Source: Mesorhizobium terrae (GTDB lineage Bacteria; Pseudomonadota; Alphaproteobacteria; Rhizobiales; Rhizobiaceae). Taken from it: a stretch of DNA of 64,000 nucleotides. Numbering within the stretch: the stretch's first letter is position 1; every line of letters begins with the position of its first letter. Below, piece after piece: positions 44,983 through 55,965 of this stretch. The stretch is from assembly GCF_008727715.1 (NCBI RefSeq), contig NZ_CP044218.1, positions 2,993,501 through 3,057,500 of the forward strand. Reading direction: 5' to 3'. A program made the translations under genes and the position numbers. The notes under the pieces were generated by a model, which had not been told where the DNA came from, made no database searches, and saw nothing but the letters and a program-made list of their open reading frames with translations.

Positions 44983-47900
44983 TATTCGGCTGCCTCGGCC
45001 TGCGCCGGCAGCGCGGGCTGCTGGTCGCCGTGAGGCTTGGTATTGGTATGTGCAGTTTCAGCGCCGGACCGCCGTTCCCGCCATTGTTCGATGATGGCGT
45101 AGAAGACCGGCACGAAGACGAGCGTCAGGATGGTTGCGGCGAGCATGCCGCCGAACACCGCCGTGCCGAGGGACTGACGGCTGGCGGCACCCGCGCCGGT
45201 GGCCAGCATCAGGGGCACGACGCCCAGGATGAAGGCAAAGGCGGTCATCAGGATCGGGCGAAGGCGCAGTCTGCCCGCTTCCATGGCGGCCTCGACGATG
45301 CTCATGCCCTGCTCGCGAAGGTGCTTGGCGAATTCGACGATCAGGATCGCGTTCTTGGCCGCCAAGCCGATCAGCATGACGAAGCCGATCTGCGAATAGA
45401 CGTCCATCTGCATGCCGCGCAGCCAGATGGCGAGCAGCGCGCCGAACAGAGCGGTTGGCACCGACAAAATCACCATGAACGGCATCGACCAGCTCTCGTA
45501 CTGCGCGGCCAGGATCAGGAACACGAAGACGATGGCGAGTGCGAAGACCAGAATGGCGACCGAGCCTGCCTTCAGCTCCTGGTAGGTGATGCCCGTCCAT
45601 TCGAAGCCGAAGTCGTTCGGCAGCGCGGTCGCGGCCGCCCGCTGCATGGCCTGGATGGCCTGGCCGGATGAGAAGCCGGGAGCCGCATTGCCATTGATCG
45701 AGGCCGAGCCGTAGTTGTTGTAGTGCGAGACCGTTTCGGGGCCGACGACCGACTTCATCATGCCAAGCGTCGACAATGGCACCATCTGACCGGTGTTGTT
45801 TCGGACGTAGAGCTTGGTCAGGTCGGTTGCTTCCGCGCGTGCGGCCTTGTCCGCCTGCATGGTGACGCGGAAGGTGCGACCGAACATGTTGAAGTCGTTC
45901 ACATAGAGTGACCCGAGATAGATCTGCAGGGTGTTGAAGACATCGGGCAGGGCAAGGCCGAGCAGCTTGGCCTTGTTGCGGTCGAGGTCGAAGTTGAACT
46001 GCGGCGTCGAGGTCGAGAAGGTCGTGAACAGCGTTTGCGGGTTGAGCTCGGGCTGCTTGCGGGCTTCCGCCAGCAAGGCTTGCGTGGCCTCGTTGACCGC
46101 GTTGGCGCCACGGCCGGCAAGATCCTCAACCTGGAACTCGAAGCCGCCAGTGGTGCCGAGACCCTGGATGGACGGCGGTTCGAAAGCCAGCACAAGTCCG
46201 TCAGGCATGCCGAACAACTGTGGACGTACCTTGTTGACGATGTCGGTGGCGCTCATCCCCGCGCCGCGTTCATCCCATGGCTTCAGGATCGCAAACAGCG
46301 CCGCCGAGTTCGACTGGTTGGCGAAAGTCAGGAAGTTGAAGCCTGCAACGGTGATGACGTACTCGACACCAGGCGTGGCGAGCAGCTTTTCGCGCACCTT
46401 CCTGGACACCTCGTCCGTTCGCTCGAGCGAGGCGCCGTCGGGTAACTGCACGATGTTGAAGAAATAGCCCTGGTCCTCGACCGGAAGGAAGGCCGTCGGG
46501 ACGCGCGTCGAGATGAGATAGGTCGCGGCAATCAGCGCCACGAACACGCCCATCATCAGCCAGCGCAGCTTGATGAACCCGCGCACGGATGCCGAATAGG
46601 CATGCGAGAGCCAGGTGAAACCGCTGTTGAACCAGCGATAGAGAACGAAGTTGGACGGCGGGCGATGGCGCAGGAAGGCCGCCGACAGCGCCGGTGAAAG
46701 CGTCAGCGAGTTGAAGGCCGAGATGCCGACCGAGATCGCGACTGTCAGCGCGAACTGGTTGTAGAGCTCGCCGGTGACACCCGGAATGAAGGCGACCGGA
46801 ATGAATACGGCCATCAGCACCGCCGTGGTGGCAATGATCGGGCCTGTGACTTCCTTCATCGCCAGCCGGGCAGCTTCCAAAGGCGGATGTCCGGCTTCGA
46901 GCTGTCGCTCGACGTTTTCGACCACCACGATGGCATCGTCGACCACAAGGCCGATGGCGAGCACCATGCCGAGCAGCGATAGCATGTTGAGCGAGAAGCC
47001 GAGCGCCAGCATCACCACCATAGTGGCGATCAAAGAGACCGGGATGGCGATGACGGGGATAAGGGTCGTGCGCCAGTTCTGCAGGAAGATGAAGACGACG
47101 GCCACGACCAGGATCAGCGCTTCCAGCAGGGTCTTGACCACGTCGTCCATGGCGGCCGACACGAACTTGGTCGTGTCGTAGAAGATCGTATACTGGATGC
47201 CTTTCGGGAAGCGCGCCGACAGCTCCTTCATCTTGGCTTCGATGTTCTTCTTCAGCTCAAGCGCGTTGGAGCCCGGCATCTGGAAGGTCGCGATGACGAC
47301 GGTCGGTTTCTCGTTGGCATAGGTGGACGAGTTGTAGAGCAGCGAACCCAGCTCGATGCGGGCGACGTCGCGCAGGCGCACCAGCGAACCGGTCGCGGAA
47401 TTGGCGCGCACGACGATGTTGCCGAACTCCTTGGGATCGGACAGGCGGCCGGTGGCGTTGACCTGCATCTCGAAGGCCGTTCCGGCCGGTGCCGGGGACT
47501 GGCCGATCTTGCCGGCCGCGACCTGCACGTTTTGCTCAGCAATGGCGCTCTGCACGTCGACGGCGGTGATGCCGAGATTGGCCAGCTTGTCGGGATCGAG
47601 CCAGACGCGCATCGAATAGCGGCGCTCGCCGAAGATTTGCACATCGCCGACACCGGGGACGCGCTTGAGCGGATCCGCCACCTGCAAATAAGCATAGTTG
47701 CTGAGCGCGACGGGATCGACCGAGCCGTCCGGCGAGGTCAGGTTCACGATCAGCACGAAGCTCGGGTTCTGCTTTTTGACGGTAACGCCGGCCTGGTTGA
47801 CGATGGCCGGCAGGGAGGATGCCGCCTGCGAGACACGGTTCTGCACGTCCATCGCGGCAATATCGAGCGGATAGCCGACATCGAAGGTCACGGTGATGCG

Positions 47901-48170
47901 CGAGGAGCCGTCATTGGAACTTGCCGAAGACATGTAGGTCATGCCTTGGACGCCGTTGATCGACTGTTCGAGCGGCGTCGTCACCGTATCGGCGACAACC
48001 TGCGAACTGGCGCCCGGATAATTGGCGCTGACGACGACCTGCGGCGGCGCGATGTTGGGGAACTGCGCGACGGGCAAAAGATAATAGGCGATCAACCCGG
48101 CGAGCACCATGATGATGGCGATCGCCGAGGCGAAGATCGGACGCTGGATAAAGAAATTGACCATGTTCAA
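44982..48170 (-). CDS. RND efflux pump, HAE1 family
   Basis: A 1062-residue inner-membrane drug/hydrophobe-proton antiporter of AcrB/MexB type. Twelve helices and two large periplasmic loops are apparent. The TM4 proton-relay motif GLVVDDAIVVVENVERQLEAG is intact. N-terminus MNMVNFFIQRPIFASAIAII is family-typical. It precedes its adaptor, the reverse of the common adaptor-pump order. Start ATG at 48170 overlaps the upstream small gene (ATGA). Probably induced through TetR. Confidence 0.93.
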   Translation of the reverse strand: MNMVNFFIQRPIFASAIAIIMVLAGLIAYYLLPVAQFPNIAPPQVVVSANYPGASSQVVADTVTTPLEQSINGVQGMTYMSSASSNDGSSRITVTFDVGYPLDIAAMDVQNRVSQAASSLPAIVNQAGVTVKKQNPSFVLIVNLTSPDGSVDPVALSNYAYLQVADPLKRVPGVGDVQIFGERRYSMRVWLDPDKLANLGITAVDVQSAIAEQNVQVAAGKIGQSPAPAGTAFEMQVNATGRLSDPKEFGNIVVRANSATGSLVRLRDVARIELGSLLYNSSTYANEKPTVVIATFQMPGSNALELKKNIEAKMKELSARFPKGIQYTIFYDTTKFVSAAMDDVVKTLLEALILVVAVVFIFLQNWRTTLIPVIAIPVSLIATMVVMLALGFSLNMLSLLGMVLAIGLVVDDAIVVVENVERQLEAGHPPLEAARLAMKEVTGPIIATTAVLMAVFIPVAFIPGVTGELYNQFALTVAISVGISAFNSLTLSPALSAAFLRHRPPSNFVLYRWFNSGFTWLSHAYSASVRGFIKLRWLMMGVFVALIAATYLISTRVPTAFLPVEDQGYFFNIVQLPDGASLERTDEVSRKVREKLLATPGVEYVITVAGFNFLTFANQSNSAALFAILKPWDERGAGMSATDIVNKVRPQLFGMPDGLVLAFEPPSIQGLGTTGGFEFQVEDLAGRGANAVNEATQALLAEARKQPELNPQTLFTTFSTSTPQFNFDLDRNKAKLLGLALPDVFNTLQIYLGSLYVNDFNMFGRTFRVTMQADKAARAEATDLTKLYVRNNTGQMVPLSTLGMMKSVVGPETVSHYNNYGSASINGNAAPGFSSGQAIQAMQRAAATALPNDFGFEWTGITYQELKAGSVAILVFALAIVFVFLILAAQYESWSMPFMVILSVPTALFGALLAIWLRGMQMDVYSQIGFVMLIGLAAKNAILIVEFAKHLREQGMSIVEAAMEAGRLRLRPILMTAFAFILGVVPLMLATGAGAASRQSLGTAVFGGMLAATILTLVFVPVFYAIIEQWRERRSGAETAHTNTKPHGDQQPALPAQAEAAE

Positions 48171-48388
48171 ACGGCTTTTCGGAGATCGGGAACGGGATCC
48201 GCCGGGAGAAAGGCGGCGTCGATGCCAGGGAGCGGCGTATCTTGGTCGGCGGCGCGCAGGCGCGCTGCGGTGCGGACAAGCATCGCCTTGAGAGCGGCCG
48301 GATCGACATGATCAGCCTGCATCACGGCGAGGGTCATCGGGTCATTCAGCAGCTGATCAATGGTCAGGGCTCTGTAATGAAATGCCAT
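48167..48388 (-). CDS. 73-residue unknown protein leading the efflux operon
   Basis: Not recognised. MAFHYRALTIDQLLNDPMTL starts a soluble, likely helical protein ending PDPVPDLRKAV-like (ADPVPDLRKAV). There is no membrane helix or metal motif. ATG 48388 is chosen because AGGAGG lies 7 bases upstream; a longer reading would extend over the operator region. Its stop overlaps the RND pump start (ATGA), so translation is coupled. Role unknown; possibly a ligand-sensing or regulatory small protein. Confidence 0.6.
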   Translation of the reverse strand: MAFHYRALTIDQLLNDPMTLAVMQADHVDPAALKAMLVRTAARLRAADQDTPLPGIDAAFLPADPVPDLRKAV

Positions 48389-48518
48389 CGTGTGCCTCCT
48401 GATCGATGTTGCGGCGACAGATTCCCGATGACGAAAGCCGCATTTTTCGGCCATCGCCCTGATCCATCACCTTGTCCGACTTGGCCTATGGTCGACCTTG
48501 ACGGGGACATTAAGGAAT

Positions 48519-48559
48519 GTTACCGCTCGGTAACAGCCAGATAGTTACTGACCGGTAAC
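48519..48559. promoter_or_regulatory. paired TetR-type operators
   Basis: A perfect palindrome GTTACCG-CT-CGGTAAC at 48519-48534 and a near-perfect copy GTTACTGACCGGTAAC at 48544-48559, centres 25 bases apart. They lie between the tetR gene and the leftward efflux operon, 15 bases before the tetR start. Autoregulation plus repression of the efflux operon is the likely use. Confidence 0.75.
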
Positions 48560-48573
48560 ACTCACGTCAAGCT

Positions 48574-49191
48574 ATGAACGACAAAATTTTGCAGCATGCT
48601 GACATCAACGCTCAGGTAAACCTGCGTCCGCGCGAGCGCATCGTGTTGACGGCGCGCGAGATGTTTTACCATCACGGCATCCGCAGCGTCGGTATCGAAG
48701 CGATCACCGAAGCCGCCGGCACCAACAAGATGACGCTCTACCGGCATTTTGGTTCCAAGGACGATCTCATCGTCGAATGCATCCAGAAGGCGGTCGCGGA
48801 GGGATGCAACTTCTGGGACGAGCTCGAAGGCAAATATCCGGGCGACCCGAAAGCGCAATTGGCGGCCTGGGTCCAAAACTGCGCGGAACGCCTTGGCTCC
48901 GACGAACGCGGCTGCGAGATGGCCAACGCCGCGGTGGAACTTGCGGAAGAGGACCATCCCGCCCGCCGCGTCATCGAAGACGCCAAGAAGCGGTTTCGCG
49001 GCCGGCTTGCGGAACTTTGCGAAAGGGCAGGGCTGGAACAGCCCCGGATGGTGGCCGACATGCTCGGTCTGCTGCTTGAAGGGGCCAAGATCAGCCGCCA
49101 GAGCGAAGGCGCCGAAGGGCCGAGCGCCCGTTTCAAGCGCATGGCCGACGAAATCATCGCAACCGTGGGCGGGCAGGGCGACAAAGCCTGA
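48574..49191 (+). CDS. TetR-family repressor of the efflux operon
   Basis: A 205-residue regulator. N-terminal helix-turn-helix: RERIVLTAREMFYHHGIRSVGIEAITEAAGTNKMTLYRHFGSKDDL in outline, residues 20-68, with TLYRHF as the recognition helix. The C-terminal ligand pocket (RGCEMANAAVELAEEDHPARR) has a conserved cysteine, as in some small-molecule sensing members. Divergent from the RND operon with two operators between. Start ATG 48574 has no clear ribosome site. Confidence 0.88.
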   Translation: MNDKILQHADINAQVNLRPRERIVLTAREMFYHHGIRSVGIEAITEAAGTNKMTLYRHFGSKDDLIVECIQKAVAEGCNFWDELEGKYPGDPKAQLAAWVQNCAERLGSDERGCEMANAAVELAEEDHPARRVIEDAKKRFRGRLAELCERAGLEQPRMVADMLGLLLEGAKISRQSEGAEGPSARFKRMADEIIATVGGQGDKA

Positions 49192-49440
49192 TCTGCCCCT
49201 GACTGCTTTCCGCCAGCCTCCCATCCGGTGACCATGTGCTGTTTGCCCACACGGCAGCTGTACGTCTGCGAGAAATGTTCGCTTTCCGATGGTGAATATG
49301 ATGCGGCTGCAAGCATTGGGACAGGGCTGGGGTTTGGCGTTTCGTTATAGGCCGCCACTGTCTGCGCCTTCCCGCCATGGCAAGGTCAAGTCTTGTTTCG
49401 AAGGCGGATGACCGTCAGGCCAGCGCGGAAAATATGCCGC
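49192..49440. other. gene-less stretch before copA
   Basis: No credible gene seen in about 250 bases. Reading frames here lack ribosome sites and family blocks. The only feature I can name is the promoter beginning at 49441. Confidence 0.4.
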
Positions 49441-49471
49441 TTGACCTTCCCATGACTGGAAGCTTTATCTG
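49441..49471 (+). promoter_or_regulatory. CueR/HmrR-type copper promoter of copA
   Basis: TTGACC (-35) then CTTCC-N7-GGAAG, with TATCTG as a -10 19 bases downstream of the -35. The overlong 19-base spacer with the dyad inside is the hallmark of MerR-family copper activators. No merR-family gene is in the window, so the regulator must act from elsewhere. Confidence 0.7.
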
Positions 49472-49506
49472 TGTTGGCAACTGCTCAAGAAGAGAGTTGC
49501 AAAGTC

Positions 49507-52008
49507 ATGAACGCCATACCCCAAAACCTGCCGGTGCAAACCGCTTCGAAATCCGCCACCACAATGCAGTTCGGCATTGAGGGCATGACCTGTGCCTCCT
49601 GCGTGCGCCGCGTGGAAAAGGCCATCGCGGCGGCTCCCGGTGTCATTGCCGCCAACGTCAATCTGGCCACCGAACGTGCCGAGGTCGTCTTTTCCGGCGA
49701 GCCGGATCTGGCAAAAGTGCTGACGGCGGTCACTGCTGTTGGCTATCAGCCGCGCAGCGAGGCGGTCGAGCTGGCAATCAAGGGCATGACCTGCGCGTCC
49801 TGCGTGGCCCGCATCGAGCGGGCATTGAAAGCGGTGCCGGGGGTCTCGAACGCCAATGTCAATCTGGCGACCGAACGCGCGACGGTGGATTTCACGCTTG
49901 GCGCGGTCGACGGCGCCGCCCTGGAGGCGGCGGTGGCTGCCGCGGGTTACGAAGCCCGGCAGATCGTCGCCAACCAGGCTTTCGAGCGCGACGCGGACAA
50001 TCGGCAGGCGGAAATCAGGGCGCTTGGCCGCGCGCTGGCGATAGCCGCGATATTCACGCTGCCGGTCTTCATCCTTGAAATGGGCTCGCACCTGATCCCG
50101 TCTTTCCACCATTGGGTGATGGGCACATTCGGGATCTGGAGCTGGCGCCTGCAATTCGTGCTGACCACGATCGTGCTTTTCGGTCCGGGTCTGCGGTTCT
50201 TCACCAAGGGCCTGCCGGCGCTGTTCAAGGGTGCTCCTGATATGAACGCGCTGGTGGCGATGGGCGCCGGCGCGGCCTGGGTCTATTCCGTGGTCGCCAC
50301 CTTCCTGCCGGCCGCGCTGCCGGTGGGAACCGCCAATGTCTACTATGAGGCCGCGGCGGTCATCGTGACGCTGATCCTGCTTGGGCGCACTCTCGAGGCG
50401 CGTGCCAAGGGGCGAACCGGCGAGGCGATCAAGAAGCTCGTCGGTCTCCAGGCGAAGACCGCGCGGGTCGTTCGAGACGGTATCACCAGCGAGGTGGCGC
50501 TGGGCGATGTGCGCGTGGGCGACGTCGTCCTCGTGCGACCCGGCGAAAAGATCGCCGTGGACGGAGAAGTCGTCGAAGGTTCGTCCTTCGTCGACGAATC
50601 CATGATCACCGGCGAGCCGGTGCCCGTTTCCAAGGGGATCGGCGCCGAGGTCGTCGGAGGCACCATCAACAAGACCGGCAGTTTTTCCTTTCACGCTACC
50701 AAGGTCGGCTCGCAGACCCTGCTTGCCCAGATCATCCGCATGGTCGAGGCCGCGCAAGGGGCCAAGCTGCCGATCCAGGCACTGGTCGACAAGGTAACGG
50801 CCTGGTTCGTGCCGGCGGTGATCGTTGCGGCGCTGCTGACATTCGCGATCTGGCTGGTCTTCGGCCCGGACCCCGCTTTGTCCTTCGCTTTGGTCAATGC
50901 CGTCGCCGTGCTGATCATCGCGTGCCCCTGCGCGATGGGCCTGGCCACGCCCACCTCGATCATGGTCGGCACCGGCCGCGCCGCCGAAATAGGCGTGTTG
51001 TTCCGCAAGGGCGATGCGCTGCAGACGCTGCGGGACGCTTCCGTCATCGCGCTGGACAAGACCGGGACCTTGACCGAAGGCAGGCCGGAACTCACCGACT
51101 TCATCGTCGCCGACGATTTCGAGGAGGATGAGCTGCTCGCCGTTGTTGCTTCGGTCGAAGCACGCTCCGAGCATCCGCTCGCCGAAGCGATCGTGCGGGC
51201 TGCCGAGGGACGCGGGCTGGAGTTGGTCGATGCCACCGACTTCGAAGCCATTCCAGGCTTTGGCGTTCGTGCCCGGGTCGGGGCACGCCGGGTCGAGATC
51301 GGGGCCGACCGCCTGATGGCGCAAATCGGCCTCGACGTCTCCGATTTCGCCGCCGTGGCCGAGCGACTGGCCGGCGAGGGCAAAAGTCCGCTCTATGCCG
51401 CGATTGACGGTGAACTCGCGGCGGTTGTCGCGGTCGCCGATCCGATCAAGCAGTCGACACCGGCCGCAATCAAGGCGCTGCAGGCATTGGGCCTCAGGGT
51501 GGCGATGATTACCGGCGACAACCGGCACACCGCCCAGGCGATCGGCCGCCAGATCGGCATAAACGAGATCGTCGCCGAGGTGCTGCCGGACGGCAAGGTC
51601 GAAGCGTTGAAACGGCTTCAGGCCGGCGGCGCCCGCGTGGCGTTTGTCGGCGACGGCATCAATGACGCGCCGGCCCTGGCGGCAGCCGATGTCGGCATCG
51701 CCATTGGCACCGGCACCGACATTGCCATCGAAAGCGCCGACGTGGTGTTGATGGCGGGCGATCTCCGCGGCGTTGCCAATGCAATCGCGCTGTCGAAGGC
51801 AACCATCCGCAACATCGGCCAGAACCTGTTCTGGGCCTTCGGTTACAACGTCGCGCTGGTTCCCGTGGCCGCTGGCCTGCTCTATCCGTTCAACGGCACC
51901 TTGCTGTCGCCGATGCTGGCCGCCGGCGCGATGGCGTTGTCCAGCGTGTTCGTATTGACCAATGCGCTGAGGTTGAAACGCTTCCGCGCTCCGTTGAAGG
52001 CGGGCTGA
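49507..52008 (+). CDS. copA: copper-exporting P1B-type ATPase
   Basis: An 833-residue pump moving Cu+ outward across the inner membrane. Two N-terminal heavy-metal-associated domains have GMTCASC, cysteines 29/32 and 96/99. The membrane CPC motif ([13 protein letters not shown]) is near residue 473, the phosphorylation DKTGTLTEG near 517, and TGDN and [11 protein letters not shown] near the hinge. Eight membrane helices are expected. ATG 49507 is chosen over GTG 49471, which would overlap the promoter. Copper or silver specific by the CPC and CASC motifs. Confidence 0.95.
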   Translation: MNAIPQNLPVQTASKSATTMQFGIEGMTCASCVRRVEKAIAAAPGVIAANVNLATERAEVVFSGEPDLAKVLTAVTAVGYQPRSEAVELAIKGMTCASCVARIERALKAVPGVSNANVNLATERATVDFTLGAVDGAALEAAVAAAGYEARQIVANQAFERDADNRQAEIRALGRALAIAAIFTLPVFILEMGSHLIPSFHHWVMGTFGIWSWRLQFVLTTIVLFGPGLRFFTKGLPALFKGAPDMNALVAMGAGAAWVYSVVATFLPAALPVGTANVYYEAAAVIVTLILLGRTLEARAKGRTGEAIKKLVGLQAKTARVVRDGITSEVALGDVRVGDVVLVRPGEKIAVDGEVVEGSSFVDESMITGEPVPVSKGIGAEVVGGTINKTGSFSFHATKVGSQTLLAQIIRMVEAAQGAKLPIQALVDKVTAWFVPAVIVAALLTFAIWLVFGPDPALSFALVNAVAVLIIACPCAMGLATPTSIMVGTGRAAEIGVLFRKGDALQTLRDASVIALDKTGTLTEGRPELTDFIVADDFEEDELLAVVASVEARSEHPLAEAIVRAAEGRGLELVDATDFEAIPGFGVRARVGARRVEIGADRLMAQIGLDVSDFAAVAERLAGEGKSPLYAAIDGELAAVVAVADPIKQSTPAAIKALQALGLRVAMITGDNRHTAQAIGRQIGINEIVAEVLPDGKVEALKRLQAGGARVAFVGDGINDAPALAAADVGIAIGTGTDIAIESADVVLMAGDLRGVANAIALSKATIRNIGQNLFWAFGYNVALVPVAAGLLYPFNGTLLSPMLAAGAMALSSVFVLTNALRLKRFRAPLKAG

Positions 52009-52424
52009 TTGGGAGCGTGAAGGAAAGCGTATTGCGTAAACGCTCGTAAGTCATCCGCGGATAACGGATCAAGGGCGCGGTCTCTTCATTGGACATAGTC
52101 TGATGAAGGGATCGCGCCTTTCGCTTGCGCGGCATTTTCCACAAACCCGGCAGCCGGCCGGGCGAGCAATCGCTGGACCTTTCGTAGTACCCATCTGACG
52201 GTTGCCGACGGCATCGGCTTCCCCTACACCCTGACCTCTCCGGAAGACGCCGAATCCAAACAGGACTATCGAACGGTTCGTCGCTGATGCGATAGCTGCG
52301 ACGTATCGCCGGGGTTACGGTGGCGCGGGTATTTTCCCGGTCAATCCGGGTAGGCGGCCTTGCCGTTCAATCGAAGCCCGCCGGGCAAGATGCCTGGCGA
52401 TGGGATCAGTTGGGAGAGAAAACT
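52009..52424. other. 416-base gap between copA and frmA
   Basis: No intact gene recognised. It contains an imperfect long hairpin (52071-52121) and a short open frame from about 52164 to 52287, ending in TGA at 52285, which reads ASNRWTFRSTHLTVADGIGFP and so on without a start codon or ribosome site. The frame might be a decayed gene end; the codon usage is coding-like, but no family is recognised. The frmA promoter presumably lies at the right end. Confidence 0.4.
52071..52121. terminator. imperfect hairpin downstream of copA
   Basis: AAGGGCGCGGTCTCTTCAT at 52071-52089 pairs with ATGAAGGGATCGCGCCTTT at 52103-52121 over 19 positions with three G-U-type mismatches. It lies 63 bases after copA and is likely a terminator, though it might be a mobile palindromic repeat. 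Confidence 0.5.
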
Positions 52425-53551
<1,127 letters not shown>

Positions 53552-53552
<1 letters not shown>

Positions 53553-54007
53553 TGCCCGAGGTCGCGTTCGAGACGGACCTGCGGCGGCTGGACGAGTTTT
53601 CGGCACGCGACCTCTATACGATGCTGAAGATGCGCGTCGACGTGTTCGTGGTCGAGCAGAAATGCCCCTATCCGGAACTGGACGGCCGCGACGAAGACGC
53701 TTTGCACATACGCTTGCTCGCTGGAGACGACCTGCTGGCGAGCGGTCGCATTCACCTACCTTCCGACGAGGACGGCCCCGCTTACATCGGCCGGGTCGTC
53801 GTCTCGCCGAGGCATCGCGGCAAACGGCTCGGCGAACATTTGATGAGCGAGGCAATCGGCGCCTGCGAACGGCTTTACCCAGGCCGTTCCATCGCATTGT
53901 CAGCACAAAGCCATCTGCAGGGTTTCTATTCGACCTTCGGTTTCGTCGCCGTCTCGGATGAATATCTCGAGGACGGCATTCCCCATATCGACATGCAGCG
54001 GCCCTAG
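53552..54007 (+). CDS. GNAT-family N-acetyltransferase
   Basis: A 151-residue protein with the GNAT fold. Seen: VFVVEQKCPYPELDGRDEDALH, YIGRVVVSPRHRGKRLGEHLM (acetyl-CoA loop RGxGxH-like as RHRGKRLG) and YSTFGFVAVSDEYLEDGIPHI; it resembles ElaA-like acetyltransferases. The ATG at 53552 overlaps the frmA stop (TGATG), so it sits between frmA and fghA in one transcript. The substrate is not known; it may be a simple hitchhiker or deal with a modified glutathione. Confidence 0.85.
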
Positions 54008-54086
54008 GGTTGGTGCAGTCGCGTCAGAAGCAGCCGACGGGAGTTTTTCGGCTGGCAAGACATCACTTGATTGGAAGGCAAGACGG

Positions 54087-54923
54087 ATGAAGACCGTTTC
54101 CACGTCGAAGTCGCATGGCGGTGTCCAGGGCGTCTATTCGCATGCGTCCGAGGTCTGTGCCTGCGACATGACTTTTGCCGTTTTCGTTCCACCGCAGGCC
54201 AAGGACGGGCCGGTGCCGGTGTTGTGGTATTTGTCCGGCCTCACCTGTACCCATGCCAATGTCATGGACAAGGGCGAATACCGTAGGCTGGCGGCTGAAC
54301 TTGGCCTGATGGTCGTGTGTCCGGACACCAGTCCGCGCGGCGATGGCGTGGCGGACGAAAAGGACAATTGGCAGTTCGGCCAGGGCGCTGGCTTCTACGT
54401 CGACGCCACGCAGGAGCCATACGCCAAAAACTATCGCATGTACTCCTACGTCACCGAGGAACTGCCAGCTCTCATCAGCGCAAATTTTCCGGCGGACATG
54501 TCGCGCCAGGGAATCTTCGGCCATTCGATGGGCGGCCACGGAGCGCTGACCGTTGCGCTGAAAAATCCCGGTCGCTTCAAAAGCTGCTCGGCTTTCGCGC
54601 CGATCGTGCAGCCGAGCACGGCCGGCTGGTCAAAGCCGGCGCTGGAAAAATACCTTGGTCCAGACAGTGCGGATTGGCGGGCTTATGACGCTACGTTGCT
54701 GATCGATGACGGAAACCGGTTCCCGGAATTTCTGGTCGACCAGGGCACGGCGGACGGCTTCCTCAATGAAGGCCTGCGGCCATGGCTTCTGGAAGAAGCC
54801 TGCGAAAAGGCGGGCATCGCGCTCAGCCTTCGTATGCAGGATGACTACGACCATTCCTACAATTTCATCTCGACTTTCATGGACGACCATCTGCGCTGGC
54901 ATGCCCAAAGGCTGGCCGGTTAG
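54087..54923 (+). CDS. fghA: S-formylglutathione hydrolase
   Basis: A 278-residue alpha/beta hydrolase of the esterase D family. GHSMGGHGAL near residues 145-154 holds the catalytic Ser, and DYDHSYNFIS near the C-terminus the catalytic His. WYLSGLTCTHANVMDKGEYRR and PDTSPRG are hallmark blocks. It converts S-formylglutathione to formate and glutathione, completing the frmA step. ATG 54087 follows GGAAGG and a 79-base gap after the GNAT gene. Confidence 0.95.
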   Translation: MKTVSTSKSHGGVQGVYSHASEVCACDMTFAVFVPPQAKDGPVPVLWYLSGLTCTHANVMDKGEYRRLAAELGLMVVCPDTSPRGDGVADEKDNWQFGQGAGFYVDATQEPYAKNYRMYSYVTEELPALISANFPADMSRQGIFGHSMGGHGALTVALKNPGRFKSCSAFAPIVQPSTAGWSKPALEKYLGPDSADWRAYDATLLIDDGNRFPEFLVDQGTADGFLNEGLRPWLLEEACEKAGIALSLRMQDDYDHSYNFISTFMDDHLRWHAQRLAG

Positions 54924-54976
54924 GCGCCGCCAGGCATTCGCCGGCTTTTTCGCGGCTGACCGGGCGACGCGCCGTC

Positions 54977-55843
54977 CTAACGGACAGCGTCTTGAAGGAA
55001 GCTTTCCTCGAAAGCCTGGTCGATGATGGCGAGCTTGACCGCCTGCGCGTTCATGTATTCCTCGTAGAAGCCGCGCGAGACCCACATGACGGAACGGCCT
55101 CGTTGGCCGAGCCAGCCGATGCTGCCGAGATGCTCGGCATCGCGCAGCTTGCGTGCAAGGTGGGTGCGGGACAGGTTCAGCCACTTCGCGAAGTCGCCGA
55201 GCGATACGATGCCAGTCGGGATGCGGTCGATGTTGGCCTGGTCCGGATCGATGCTCGAGATCAGCCATTCCATGACGACGCCGCCATTATTGAGCCAGGT
55301 GAACAACGAAAAGGTCTGCTGCGGCTCACGCACGGGAGTAGACGTCAGTAGGCCGTCGGCGATTGGCGGATGCAACCGCGCGATCGCATCGGGATGCGCC
55401 GCGAAGGTTGCCAGCCTCGCGCCCTGATCCAAGCCGTCCAGGGTGGCCAGGTGCACCATCGCCCAGCCGGCCAGGACTTGCAGAGTTTCCTCGGTGGGCC
55501 GGAACGGGTGCGAGCGGCGGTCGGTCTTTTCCGGCAAATGCTCGACGTAGTTGTATTTGAGCATTTCCTTGATGAAGGCATCGGCCGTGTTGCGACTGGC
55601 AACCGCGTGTTGCTCGACCGCCTGCAGGAAACGGGCGGTCGTCAAGGCGTCGTGACGGGTATGCGGGTCTGCACGGAAATGCAGGGCGAGGCCGGCATGC
55701 GCCATCAGCCAACGCTGCTGCGTCGCAAAGACCGACGACAGGCGCGGCGACCCCTCATAGGCGGAGAGCAGTGCCGCCGCTTGGCCGCGGACACACCGAT
55801 GCAAAGCCGGATGTTCGGCAATTTCCTGCGCGCTGAACGCCAT
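54977..55843 (-). CDS. helix-turn-helix-containing protein of unknown family
   Basis: A 288-residue soluble protein. The N-terminal two thirds is mainly helical (HRCVRGQAAALLSAYEGSPR, LQAVEQHAVASRNTADAFIK). The C-terminal SLGDFAKWLNLSRTHLARKLRDAEHLGSIG in outline resembles a helix-turn-helix, residues 212-245, and MAFSAQEIAEHP starts the protein. I cannot name the family. It converges with fghA, their stops 54 bases apart. The helical domain with terminal DNA-binding helix suggests regulation, possibly of formaldehyde genes; inference only. Confidence 0.6.
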   Translation of the reverse strand: MAFSAQEIAEHPALHRCVRGQAAALLSAYEGSPRLSSVFATQQRWLMAHAGLALHFRADPHTRHDALTTARFLQAVEQHAVASRNTADAFIKEMLKYNYVEHLPEKTDRRSHPFRPTEETLQVLAGWAMVHLATLDGLDQGARLATFAAHPDAIARLHPPIADGLLTSTPVREPQQTFSLFTWLNNGGVVMEWLISSIDPDQANIDRIPTGIVSLGDFAKWLNLSRTHLARKLRDAEHLGSIGWLGQRGRSVMWVSRGFYEEYMNAQAVKLAIIDQAFEESFLQDAVR

Positions 55844-55965
55844 CGGCTTCCCCTTCCCAATGCGTTCTTCATAACGAAACGCACAGCAAAAGGCGAAGAA
55901 AACCGAACGCTAAGGAGCGTTTACGGTGACCGGAGTTCAGAAGAAATCGAGTTTCGGTAACCTGC

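Noticed and set aside
49192..49506. Short open frames before copA
   Set aside because: No ribosome sites and no family features.
52371..52424. Upstream in-frame extension of frmA
   Set aside because: Adds residues not typical of the family and has no ribosome site; ATG 52425 with GGGAG is better.
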